Of a DNA stretch of 64,000 nt, positions 1 through 7,424 are shown in pieces (the first letter of the stretch is position 1; each line of letters opens with the position of its first letter). Origin of the DNA: Saccharibacter sp. EH611 (GTDB lineage Bacteria > Pseudomonadota > Alphaproteobacteria > Acetobacterales > Acetobacteraceae); NCBI RefSeq assembly GCF_009834765.1, contig NZ_WVHP01000021.1, positions 186,001-250,000 of the forward strand, written 5' to 3'. Under the pieces are notes generated by a model. That model ran no database searches. It worked only from the letters and a program-made list of their open reading frames with translations, and was not told the origin of the DNA. The position numbers and the translations under genes are program-made.

Positions 1-707
1 AGATCAGTACGACGTTGACATATGACCGCCGCGATAACCGCATGAGCCCACATTCTGGTTTTATGCTGTCTGCGACGGGTGATTTTGCTGGTTTAGGCGG
101 GGATGAAAAATATGCCCGCGGCAAGTTTACGGGTGCGTATTATATTCCTCTTGATGATATTACCGGGAGCCATAGCTGGACAGTCCAATTAAAGGGCGGT
201 GTTGGCTATATGGGGGACTGGGGCGGCCGCCATAGTGATCGTAATATTATTGATAACTTTTACCTTGGTGGTCAGAACTTGCGCGGCTTCCTTCAGGGGG
301 GGGTGGGGCCGCGTTCTGGCCATATTCGCGGTGCTAATGGCCAATGGATACCGGGCTATGGTGGGCAGGAAGATCTGTTGGGGGGGCGTTTTATGTACAC
401 GGCTTCCGCTCAGCTGAACTTCCCACTGCCGATGGGTGATTCTTTTGGTATTTCTGGCCGTGGGTTTATTGATGCTGGTAGTTTGGCTGGGACACGTGTT
501 CGCCACCACTACACAAGCCAGCGCCAGGACGGATCACTCTTTACCCCCATCAATGGGAATACCTTTACACCGCGCGTTGCGGGCGGTTTGGGGATTTCTT
601 GGCAGAGTCCATTTGGTCTTGTTAATATTGATGGTGCTGTGCCTATTCACAAGGAACGTGGTGACCGCGTTTATCCTATTCGTTTTGGGTTCGGGCAGCA
701 GTTTTAA
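1..707 (+). CDS. bamA: Outer membrane protein assembly factor BamA, C-terminal part (5' end outside window)
   Basis: The reading frame is open from base 1 to the TAA at 705-707, so only about 235 C-terminal residues are present. They show the end of the 16-strand Omp85 barrel: alternating aromatic and glycine-rich strands, the segment NFYLGGQNLRGF (the conserved region around the L6 loop), and a final phenylalanine after FGFGQQ, the usual outer-membrane-protein C-terminal signature. BamA is the core of the BAM complex, which folds and inserts beta-barrel proteins. The next genes are ompH/skp and lpxD, the standard alphaproteobacterial order, so outer-membrane protein and lipid A synthesis are linked here. 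The POTRA domains would lie upstream. Family assignment is secure; only the fragment is seen. Confidence 0.93.
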   Translation, partial: ISTTLTYDRRDNRMSPHSGFMLSATGDFAGLGGDEKYARGKFTGAYYIPLDDITGSHSWTVQLKGGVGYMGDWGGRHSDRNIIDNFYLGGQNLRGFLQGGVGPRSGHIRGANGQWIPGYGGQEDLLGGRFMYTASAQLNFPLPMGDSFGISGRGFIDAGSLAGTRVRHHYTSQRQDGSLFTPINGNTFTPRVAGGLGISWQSPFGLVNIDGAVPIHKERGDRVYPIRFGFGQQF

Positions 708-767
708 TTCTGTGTTGTGTCGTAATTCCCTTTTTACTGTTCTTGTATAGTTGCAGAGAGATTGATT

Positions 768-1697
768 ATGCCGCGCTTTTCTTTGACCCGAACACTGACC
801 GCTTTAAGTGCCTTGACCATGCTCCCGTTAACGCATGCTTATGCTGCAGGGAGTAATGGTGGGTGGTTTGTTCCTAAGACACAGCAAGCACCAGCAGCGC
901 CTCCACGGCATGCTGCACCAGTGGCTGCGCCCGAGCCAGAGCCTATGGATGATGATGGTTCAGGAGGAGATGGAGGCCCAGTAGATAATGGGGCAGGTGG
1001 GCAGAATCCTCCGCCCGTTTTCCCTCTTCCGCCTGTTCCGGCTGCTCCTGCGATTGCAAAAGAAGCGCCACCGCCTGCAGCGGCGATTGGTATTATTAGT
1101 GTGCAGGGTGTTATGCAGCTTTCTACAGCGGCGCAAGAAATTCAGCAGGTTCTTGGTGCGCGTCGCGATCGTTTAGCGCATGAAGTGCAGAAAGAGGAAG
1201 CCGCTTGGCGGGGAGAGCAGCAGAAGCTGCAGATGCAGGCGCGCTCTCTGACCTCTGATCAGCTCCAGCTGCGCGTGCGGCATTTGCAGGAACGTCGCGC
1301 TAAAGACCAGCATGTCTTTGGCAATCAGGCGCGTATCATTCAGGAAGCGTATCAGGTTGCGTTCCATCAGATTGAACGTGTGCTGGAACAGCATGACGGT
1401 ATTGTCTCCCGCGTAGCGGCCGCACGCGGTATGAATTTAATCTTACATGCCGAGCAAGCTGTGTTGCATGTGGATGGTCAGGATATCACCGAGGAAGTGG
1501 CAAGCCACTTGAACCAAGTGCTCCCACATGTTTTCATTCCCGATGATGGTGCCGATCCAGAAGAGCTTGCACGTTCTGGTAAAATGGCCACCACGGCTGA
1601 TGAAGAAAGCATGATGCGTCAGGCTGCGTCAGCACCACAACAAAGCGGTACGTCCGCTCAGCCGCAGGCGTCAACGTCAGTGTTGCGCCGACATTAA
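768..1697 (+). CDS. OmpH/Skp family periplasmic chaperone with long proline-rich insert
   Basis: OmpH/Skp proteins hold unfolded outer-membrane proteins in the periplasm and pass them to BamA. The protein begins with a signal peptide (MPRFSLTRTLTALSALTMLP, cleaved after about AYA). A roughly 80-residue segment rich in Pro, Ala, Glu and Asp follows, then the OmpH core (about residues 105-250), which opens with IGIISVQGVMQ and continues as a charged coiled coil. A low-complexity tail rich in Gln, Ser and Ala closes the protein. At about 309 residues it is nearly twice the usual Skp length. I chose ATG 768 because GAGAG at 756-760 lies seven bases upstream; a TTG six bases earlier is possible. 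It lies between bamA and lpxD, as expected. Confidence 0.88.
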   Translation: MPRFSLTRTLTALSALTMLPLTHAYAAGSNGGWFVPKTQQAPAAPPRHAAPVAAPEPEPMDDDGSGGDGGPVDNGAGGQNPPPVFPLPPVPAAPAIAKEAPPPAAAIGIISVQGVMQLSTAAQEIQQVLGARRDRLAHEVQKEEAAWRGEQQKLQMQARSLTSDQLQLRVRHLQERRAKDQHVFGNQARIIQEAYQVAFHQIERVLEQHDGIVSRVAAARGMNLILHAEQAVLHVDGQDITEEVASHLNQVLPHVFIPDDGADPEELARSGKMATTADEESMMRQAASAPQQSGTSAQPQASTSVLRRH

Positions 1698-1730
1698 TAG
1701 ATCAGACATAACAAGCTAGAGGAGGCGGCT

Positions 1731-2768
1731 ATGTCAGCGTCTTTCCCCGGAGAGGGGCCTTTTTTCCAGAGACGAGGGCCGTTTTCCCTAGCGGATGTCA
1801 AACAGGCCATAGGTCTTCCACGAGATCATAGCGTGGAAGAGATGGTCGAGTATGAGGGGGTAGCCCCCCTGCATACAGCGACTAAAAAGCATATTAGCTT
1901 TCTTGATAACCGCCGCTATTTACCTCTTTTAAAAGAAACACATGCCGGGGCTATTGTTGTTTCTCGTGCGTTTGCTGATTTGGTTCCGTCACATACCGTC
2001 CCCTTAGTGTGTGAGAGCCCTTATTTAGCGTGGTCACGCGTAGCGCGTTTATTTCACCCTGTTTCTCCTTCACGGTCTGTGCGTCATCCCAGTGCTGTCA
2101 TTGGACACAATGTTGAGATCGGTGAGAATGTTGAGATTGGCCCCTTTGTTACTATTGGCGATGGCGCTCGTATTGGTGATGGTTGTGTCATTGCGGGGCA
2201 CGTGGCGATTGGTGCTGCTGTAGAAATAGGGGCAGGGTGCCGGATCGGTTCTCATGTCACTGTTTCTCATGCGATTTTAGGAGAGCGGGTTGTTCTCTAT
2301 CCAGGCGTGCGTATTGGGCAAGATGGATTTGGATTTGCCGTTGGGCCGGATGGGTTTGAGACGGTTCCACAGTTAGGACGTGTCCTGTTGGGCGACGGTG
2401 TGGAGGTTGGTGCGAATTCAACCATTGATCGTGGCTCCATGAAAGATACGGTGATCGGTGCTGGAAGTCGCATCGATAATCTTGTTCAGATTGGCCATAA
2501 TGTGACGTTAGGCCGGTGCTGCATCGTCGTTGCGCAGGCAGGAATTTCTGGTTCGACGGAGCTTGAGGACTTTGTGACAGTCGCGGCACAAGCAGGGCTT
2601 ATCGGACATATTCATATTGGCAAAAAAGCCCGTATTGGTGCTCAATGTGGCGTTATGTCTGACGTTGAAGCAGGCGCTGATGTTATTGGCAGCCCTGCAA
2701 TGCCCTTCAGAGAGTTTTTCCGTAATGTCGCAACGCTTCGGAAACTTTCGCGAAAAAAACCTTCATGA
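1731..2768 (+). CDS. lpxD: UDP-3-O-acylglucosamine N-acyltransferase LpxD
   Basis: LpxD adds the second (N-linked) 3-hydroxyacyl chain from acyl-ACP to UDP-3-O-acyl-glucosamine in lipid A synthesis. The N-terminal about 100 residues form the uridine-binding domain (FLDNRRYLPLL region). From about residue 115 the sequence is a left-handed beta helix of hexapeptide repeats (HPSAVIGHNVEIGENVEIGP and so on). The probable catalytic histidine is near residue 256 in the motif QIGHNVTLG. Length (345) is normal. The ATG follows a clear GAGGAGG Shine-Dalgarno. The next gene, fabZ, starts about 100 bases downstream, matching the lpxD-fabZ-lpxA order of alphaproteobacteria. Confidence 0.96.
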   Translation: MSASFPGEGPFFQRRGPFSLADVKQAIGLPRDHSVEEMVEYEGVAPLHTATKKHISFLDNRRYLPLLKETHAGAIVVSRAFADLVPSHTVPLVCESPYLAWSRVARLFHPVSPSRSVRHPSAVIGHNVEIGENVEIGPFVTIGDGARIGDGCVIAGHVAIGAAVEIGAGCRIGSHVTVSHAILGERVVLYPGVRIGQDGFGFAVGPDGFETVPQLGRVLLGDGVEVGANSTIDRGSMKDTVIGAGSRIDNLVQIGHNVTLGRCCIVVAQAGISGSTELEDFVTVAAQAGLIGHIHIGKKARIGAQCGVMSDVEAGADVIGSPAMPFREFFRNVATLRKLSRKKPS

Positions 2769-2872
2769 TGGTTTTTTCTATCGAGTTTTGATAGATAACG
2801 TTCACATGCCGCTCGTCTTGCTTAGGCGGAGAGCGGTAAGCTTCTGGTGAGAATGGTAGGAAGGTAGAGGTA

Positions 2873-3343
2873 GTGGACGAAGCGACTGAGCTGACGCATC
2901 AGGTTCCCGAGAGCGTTGACATCCAGCAGATCATGAAAGCGATTCCTCATCGCTATCCTTTTCTGCTGGTTGATAAGATGGAAGAAATTAAAGCGGCGGA
3001 ATCAGCAGTTGGCATTAAAAATGTCACCATGAATGAGCCGTTCTTTCAAGGGCATTTCCCGTCACGTCCTGTGATGCCGGGCGTTTTGATTGTTGAAGCG
3101 ATGGCTCAGACGGCGGCCACTTTGGTTGTGCTGACGCTGGGTGAAGCTTTTGAAGGGAAGCTGGTTTATTTCATGACGGTAGAGAATGCTAAGTTCCGTC
3201 GTCCTGTTGGGCCCGGAGATCAGCTTCGTATCCACGTCAAAAAAGAACGTGCACGTGGTAATGTGTGGCGGTTCCGTGGTGTTGCTCGTGTTGATGACGT
3301 CTCTGTTGCAGAAGCGTCTTTTAGTGCGATGATCGTGGACTAA
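2873..3343 (+). CDS. fabZ: 3-hydroxyacyl-ACP dehydratase FabZ
   Basis: FabZ dehydrates 3-hydroxyacyl-ACP to trans-2-enoyl-ACP in fatty acid elongation and competes with LpxA and LpxD for hydroxyacyl-ACP. The single hot-dog domain carries the family motif HRYPFLLVD at about residue 26 and the active-site pair His61 (in [12 protein letters not shown]) and Glu75 (in VEAMAQ). Length (156) is normal, with a slightly long N-terminus of about 16 residues before [10 protein letters not shown]. The start is GTG at 2873, preceded by GGAAGGTAGAGG. Four bases separate its stop from lpxA, so the two are surely cotranscribed. Confidence 0.96.
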   Translation: MDEATELTHQVPESVDIQQIMKAIPHRYPFLLVDKMEEIKAAESAVGIKNVTMNEPFFQGHFPSRPVMPGVLIVEAMAQTAATLVVLTLGEAFEGKLVYFMTVENAKFRRPVGPGDQLRIHVKKERARGNVWRFRGVARVDDVSVAEASFSAMIVD

Positions 3344-3347
3344 TTCC

Positions 3348-4211
3348 ATGGAAGGCATGGCGGGCCAAACGGTTCAATGTGAGATACACCCAACAGCTAT
3401 CGTGGATCCAAATGCTTCTTTAGGTCGTCATGTTGCAATTGGTCCGTGGTGTTGCGTTGGTCCGCATGTTCGTTTGGGTGACGGTGTGCGGTTGCATGCT
3501 TCCGTGATCGTAGATGGGCATACGACCCTTGACGACGGAGTGGAGGTTTATCCCTTTGCAACGATTGGCCTTGCACCGCAGGATTTAAAATATGCCGGGG
3601 AACCAACCCGCTGTCATATTGGCGCACGGACTATTTTACGAGAAAGTGTTACTGTCCATCGTGGGACATCCCAAGCGCATGGGGAAACGCGTATTGGGCA
3701 TGATTGCCTGCTGATGGCTAACGCCCATGTCGCCCATGATTGTGTGTTGGGTGATCATGTCATTATCGTGAATAATGTTGTCATGGGAGGGCACGTCTCT
3801 ATTGAAGATGGCGCACGCATTATGGGGTCTGCAGCGATCCATCAATTTGTGCGGATTGGCCGCGGTGCTGTCGTTGGAGGGCTTTGTGGGGTAGAGATGG
3901 ATGTTCTGCCTTATGGAAGTGTCCTCGGTAATCGCGCCCGCCTTGTGGGGCTTAATTGGGTTGGTTTGAAGCGCTCAGGAGTGAGTGCTGAAGAAGTTCA
4001 GCTGATGCGTCGCGCCTTTCGTCATCTTTATCCAAGAGCAGGCGTTGAGGGGCGTGTTTTGCGCCAACGTATGGATGATGTGCGGGAGCGATATGGTCAT
4101 ATTGATCGTGTTGCTGAAATGCTTTCTTTTATGGAAGCCCCTTCGCAACGCGGGCTGACACGGGCTGCAAGCCGCACCCTTATGGAACAAATTGACCGTG
4201 ATGCTGGGTGA
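3348..4211 (+). CDS. lpxA: Acyl-ACP--UDP-N-acetylglucosamine O-acyltransferase LpxA
   Basis: LpxA catalyses the first step of lipid A synthesis, moving a 3-hydroxyacyl chain from ACP to the 3-OH of UDP-GlcNAc. The sequence is a left-handed beta helix from about residue 12 (IHPTAIVDPNASLG) to 200, followed by the helical C-terminal domain. The diagnostic active-site region NAHVAHDCVLG is present, with histidines near residues 127 and 130. An ATG at 3348 or one twelve bases downstream (MAGQTVQ) could be the start. The stop overlaps the lpxI start (GTGA), indicating translational coupling. Confidence 0.95.
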   Translation: MEGMAGQTVQCEIHPTAIVDPNASLGRHVAIGPWCCVGPHVRLGDGVRLHASVIVDGHTTLDDGVEVYPFATIGLAPQDLKYAGEPTRCHIGARTILRESVTVHRGTSQAHGETRIGHDCLLMANAHVAHDCVLGDHVIIVNNVVMGGHVSIEDGARIMGSAAIHQFVRIGRGAVVGGLCGVEMDVLPYGSVLGNRARLVGLNWVGLKRSGVSAEEVQLMRRAFRHLYPRAGVEGRVLRQRMDDVRERYGHIDRVAEMLSFMEAPSQRGLTRAASRTLMEQIDRDAG

Positions 4212-5053
4212 GTGCGTCCGTGAAGACGTGTGAAGCGGTCGGCATTATTGCGGGTGGAGGCCCCCTTCCGGCGCAGCTTGCCGAGGCTGTGCAGCGGCAA
4301 GGGAGACCAGTCTTTCTTGTTGGCATCGCGGGCTTTGCGAACCCTGATCTTTTATCCCCTTTTCCTCACCGCTTTTGTCGTCTTGCCGCCGCTGGTGAGA
4401 TTTTAGACGCGTTTCGTGCGCATCATTGCCGCGAGCTTGTGCTGATTGGGCCGATTAAACGGCCTGCATGGCGTGATCTTAAACCTGATGCTGAGGGCGC
4501 GCGTATCCTTATGCGGTTAGGGCGTGCTGTTTTTAGCGGCGATGATGGGCTGCTTGCCTCTGTGGTGCGGGTATTAGAAGAAAAAGGATTTGCCGTACGG
4601 GGTGCGCATGAGTTTCTTCATGACGAGCTTGGGACGAGAGGAGCGTTAGGCCAGATTGAGCCTGATGAGCAAGCACATCGTGATATAGAACGGGCTGCTC
4701 GTGTGTTGCGTGTTATGGCTCCTCTTGATATTGGCCAGGGCTGTGTTGTGCAAAATGGTCTTGTCTTGGCCGTGGAGGCTCTAGAAGGAACCGATGGTAT
4801 GCTGCAACGATGTCGAGCGTTGAAGCAGGAAGGCGTCGGTGGTATCCTACTAAAGATGCCTAAAACGGGTCAGGAACTTCGTGCTGATATGCCCGCGTTA
4901 GGAGCGGAGACAGTACGGCGTGCGGCCGAAGCGGGTCTGCGTGGCATCGCTTTTGCGGCTGGTGGCACGCTCCTTATGAATAAACAAGAATGTGTGAAAG
5001 AAGCAGACCGTTTAGGGCTCTTCTTATATGGTTACGCGCCGCGTGTATCATGA
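4208..5053 (+). CDS. lpxI: UDP-2,3-diacylglucosamine diphosphatase LpxI
   Basis: LpxI hydrolyses UDP-2,3-diacylglucosamine to lipid X and UMP; it is the alphaproteobacterial substitute for LpxH. Seen: an N-terminal nucleotide-binding-like segment (GIIAGGGPLPAQLAEAV), and the conserved C-terminal DUF1009 part with GCVVQNGLVLAVEALEGTD, LLKMPKTGQELRADMPALG (Asp227 is likely the catalytic acid by comparison with Caulobacter LpxI) and GIAFAAGGTLLMNK. Length (281) is typical. The GTG start overlaps the lpxA stop by four bases. lpxB, which often follows lpxI in alphaproteobacteria, is absent here; gloA follows instead. Confidence 0.94.
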   Translation: MSASVKTCEAVGIIAGGGPLPAQLAEAVQRQGRPVFLVGIAGFANPDLLSPFPHRFCRLAAAGEILDAFRAHHCRELVLIGPIKRPAWRDLKPDAEGARILMRLGRAVFSGDDGLLASVVRVLEEKGFAVRGAHEFLHDELGTRGALGQIEPDEQAHRDIERAARVLRVMAPLDIGQGCVVQNGLVLAVEALEGTDGMLQRCRALKQEGVGGILLKMPKTGQELRADMPALGAETVRRAAEAGLRGIAFAAGGTLLMNKQECVKEADRLGLFLYGYAPRVS

Positions 5054-5078
5054 TCGTTTTGGAAGGATGTAAAAGCGT

Positions 5079-5474
5079 ATGAGTAGTTATCTACATACGA
5101 TGGTTCGTATTCGTGACATTGACCGCAGCCTTGCTTTTTATCGCCTCTTGGGGATGAAGGAACTGCGTCGCAGTGAGGTGCGTGAAGGCCGTTATACGCT
5201 TATTTATATCGGCTTTACCGATAATGCTCACGGTCAAGCAGAAATCGAGTTGACGTATAATTGGGATCAGACCGAAGATTATACGATCGGTAGTGGCTTT
5301 GGTCATTTTGCGGTAGGTGTTCCTAATGTTGCTGCAACCGTTGAAGAGATACGGCAAGGCGGCGGGAAGGTCACTCGTGAGGCAGGGCCTTTGAAATTTG
5401 GGACGATTATTATCGCCTTTGTTGAAGACCCTGACGGATATAAAATTGAGCTGATTGAAAAGCCTGACGCTTAA
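5079..5474 (+). CDS. gloA: Lactoylglutathione lyase (glyoxalase I)
   Basis: Glyoxalase I converts the hemithioacetal of methylglyoxal and glutathione to S-lactoylglutathione in the cytoplasm. The 131-residue protein has the double beta-alpha-beta-beta-beta fold with probable metal ligands His6 (in YLHTMVRI), a Glu in the AEIELTYNW segment, the His of GSGFGHFAVGV and the Glu of YKIELIEKP. The set FYRLLGMKELRR, ELTYNW and FVEDPDGYKIELI is typical of the Ni-dependent bacterial type. It lies 25 bases after lpxI and is followed by a strong hairpin terminator, so it is probably the last gene of the bamA-lpx operon. Confidence 0.96.
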   Translation: MSSYLHTMVRIRDIDRSLAFYRLLGMKELRRSEVREGRYTLIYIGFTDNAHGQAEIELTYNWDQTEDYTIGSGFGHFAVGVPNVAATVEEIRQGGGKVTREAGPLKFGTIIIAFVEDPDGYKIELIEKPDA

Positions 5475-5499
5475 TGTGGAGATGTTAGGTAGGTAACAG

Positions 5500-5531
5500 A
5501 GCCCAGTCCATTACGGTGCTGGGCTTTTTTA
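5500..5531 (+). terminator. Rho-independent terminator after gloA
   Basis: The stem AGCCCAG / CTGGGCT encloses a 12-base loop and is followed directly by a run of six T on the plus strand. It lies 25 bases after the gloA stop and separates that operon from the converging minus-strand gene. Confidence 0.85.
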
Positions 5532-5563
5532 TGAACAAGACGCGTTAAACCATAAGGGTGGGT

Positions 5564-6232
5564 TTATGGGGCAGTCTTGTCAGAAAAGAGGTGGTCGCCT
5601 TTAAGCCATTTCTGGGAGTTGTCAGCTGTTTTTAACAGGGCAGCGACGGCATCATCTAAAAAGACTGGGCCAGATTCAAGATTGAGTGCTTGTTCAGCTT
5701 TTTTGAGATGATCTTCTAAAACAAAAAGAAAAATCATGTTTTGGTGGGCTGCGTGGGCGTCATCTCCCTGATACCCCTTTTCCTCTTCGCAATATTGGCC
5801 CTTTATACAGAGTGCTAAGTCAAAGCTATAATAACCACGACAGACAGGTGGACGGTTTTCATAAATGGAACAAGCACCATCAAAGTGAAAAGGGCAGAAA
5901 GCCGCTTCAGTGTCCAAGCGCTCTTCAATGATGCGCAACTTTTCTTCTGAAAGTGTCGTCTGAGCGTGATCTAATGTTACAAAAGCCCACAATGGATTGA
6001 CTTCGATGCGGTTATGGCAGCACGTGCCGCAGCCTTCCCGACAGGCGAGAGGAGGGGTAGGGCGGATTTCTTGAAGATGGGCATCAACCTGCTCATATTG
6101 GCGCAGAATGGCGTGACCAAGCGTAATAATATCGTGAGCCGTGCGAAGCGTAGGAAGCTTTTCGCTCAACCATTGATCCATTGTTGAAATATGGTCGCGC
6201 ATATACGCAAGCGGCGAAGGGGAATGTGTCAC
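5564..6232 (-). CDS. YkgJ-type cysteine-cluster protein
   Basis: This protein belongs to the YkgJ / CxxCxxCC family (UPF0153), small cytoplasmic proteins thought to chelate iron or zinc; their precise job is unknown. Seen: the first cysteine group CREGCGTCCHN in the N-terminal half, then CPFHFDGACSIYENRPPVCRGY and a further Cys at SFDLALC, the family pattern. A longer frame reaches TTG at 6286. I chose GTG 6232 because GAGGAAAG sits five bases upstream of it, while the TTG has no ribosome site. It is transcribed away from rpmH, with about 320 bases between the two starts. Confidence 0.82.
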   Translation of the reverse strand: MTHSPSPLAYMRDHISTMDQWLSEKLPTLRTAHDIITLGHAILRQYEQVDAHLQEIRPTPPLACREGCGTCCHNRIEVNPLWAFVTLDHAQTTLSEEKLRIIEERLDTEAAFCPFHFDGACSIYENRPPVCRGYYSFDLALCIKGQYCEEEKGYQGDDAHAAHQNMIFLFVLEDHLKKAEQALNLESGPVFLDDAVAALLKTADNSQKWLKGDHLFSDKTAP

Positions 6233-6433
6233 GCGTCTTTCCTCGGTCTGGGGGATGAAAGGACAGCAGCGGTCAAAAACGCTCAATGATAAAGCAGGAG
6301 CCTTGCCCCTAGCGGATTAGGGACGGGTACGACAAGGGATGAAGGCGACGCTTTTGCAAAGAAAAATTGTAGTACTCAAGCCGCAATATATCATGAACGT
6401 TATTGAAGAAGACTGTATAACGTGGGAACAGGA

Positions 6434-6462
6434 TTGACAGTCTTGTAGAGCAGCCTTACAAG
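6434..6462 (+). promoter_or_regulatory. Sigma-70-type promoter for the rpmH operon
   Basis: A perfect -35 hexamer TTGACA (6434-6439) is followed after exactly 17 bases by TACAAG (6457-6462), a 4/6 match to TATAAT. It lies about 90 bases upstream of the rpmH start, in the otherwise gene-free 6233-6553 interval, where I see nothing else except GC-rich inverted stretches near 6481-6530. Confidence 0.65.
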
Positions 6463-6553
6463 CTCCACACGAATGTAGAAGGGTGTCGTGTAGCACGCCC
6501 TGTTCCTATACGCGCTTTTGCGGGCGTGTTTGTTGTTTAGAGGATGAATAATC

Positions 6554-6688
6554 ATGAAGCGCACGTATCAACCTTCCCGCCTGGTTCGTAAGCGTCGCCA
6601 CGGCTTCCGTACACGTTCTGCAACTGTTGGTGGCCGTCGCGTTCTAGCGAACCGCCGCGCAAAAGGACGTAAGAAACTGTCTGCCTAA
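6554..6688 (+). CDS. rpmH: 50S ribosomal protein L34
   Basis: The 44-residue product begins [19 protein letters not shown] and ends with the Arg/Lys-rich tail AKGRKKLSA, the complete and highly conserved L34 sequence. L34 is a structural protein of the large ribosomal subunit. The ATG is preceded by AGAGGATG. It is followed two bases after its stop by rnpA, the universal rpmH-rnpA arrangement. A strong promoter lies upstream. The neighbouring chain rnpA-yidD-yidC is the classic cluster found beside dnaA/oriC in many bacteria, but no dnaA is visible in this window. Confidence 0.98.
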   Translation: MKRTYQPSRLVRKRRHGFRTRSATVGGRRVLANRRAKGRKKLSA

Positions 6689-6690
6689 TC

Positions 6691-7035
6691 ATGAAACAGC
6701 CTGACCGCCTTCAGAAGCGGTCGCAGTTTCTATATGTGGCCCGAAAGGGCCGCAAAATTGTGACCCCCGGTTTGATTGCGCAAGTTTTGCCATGTCAGGG
6801 GGCGCAAACGGCGTCTGTCGGTTTTACGGTTACGAAGAAAGTCGGTAATTCCGTTATTCGTAATCGGACAAAACGCCGGCTACGGGAAGCTTTGCGTCTT
6901 ACCGCTCAAGAACATGTTCTTTCAGGAGGGCATCTTGTTTTTATTGGGCGTGCGGCGACGCGGAGTCGACCTTTTGAGAAATTGAAGCAAGATGTCCAAA
7001 AAGCTGTTTTGGCATTGAGCGACGCACATAAGTAG
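6691..7035 (+). CDS. rnpA: Ribonuclease P protein component
   Basis: RnpA is the protein subunit of RNase P, which removes tRNA 5' leaders together with the RNA subunit. The 114-residue protein starts near the conserved [17 protein letters not shown] and contains the RNR signature [19 protein letters not shown] (about residues 50-68). The final helix carries LKQDVQKAV. The start lies two bases after the rpmH stop, so translation is probably coupled. yidD follows seven bases later. Confidence 0.96.
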   Translation: MKQPDRLQKRSQFLYVARKGRKIVTPGLIAQVLPCQGAQTASVGFTVTKKVGNSVIRNRTKRRLREALRLTAQEHVLSGGHLVFIGRAATRSRPFEKLKQDVQKAVLALSDAHK

Positions 7036-7042
7036 CGTTCCT

Positions 7043-7264
7043 GTGAGGCGAATTTTCTCATTTGTCCTTCTGAGTCTCATCTACTTTTATCGCCTGGCGA
7101 TTAGTCCGTTGTTAGGGCGTAACTGTCGTTTCCATCCGACCTGTAGCGCGTATGCCTTGGAGTCGATCCAGCGGCATGGGCCTTTTCGAGGGGGATGGTT
7201 GACTATATGTCGACTCATGCGCTGTCACCCTTTTCATGAAGGCGGTATTGACCCGCCTCCTTAA
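7043..7264 (+). CDS. yidD: Membrane protein insertion efficiency factor YidD
   Basis: YidD (Haemolysin/DUF37 family) is a small inner-membrane-associated protein that helps YidC-dependent insertion. The 73-residue product has the diagnostic series [20 protein letters not shown], then [17 protein letters not shown] and the C-terminal cysteine/proline region [17 protein letters not shown]. The start is GTG, seven bases after the rnpA stop. About 160 bases without a gene separate it from yidC; nothing definite is seen there. Confidence 0.95.
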   Translation: MRRIFSFVLLSLIYFYRLAISPLLGRNCRFHPTCSAYALESIQRHGPFRGGWLTICRLMRCHPFHEGGIDPPP

Positions 7265-7424
7265 AGAAGGACATCGTTTTAGTGGCGGTTTATCGCGCAT
7301 TATGGCGTTGAGTGATGATGAAAACTTATAGGAAAATTACGTCAGCTATTGTTTTGAGGGCTTTTTTCCGTCACTGAAGAGAGAAATTCGCCCTCCAGTA
7401 AGATGAAAGAGCGGCCTTAGCCCG

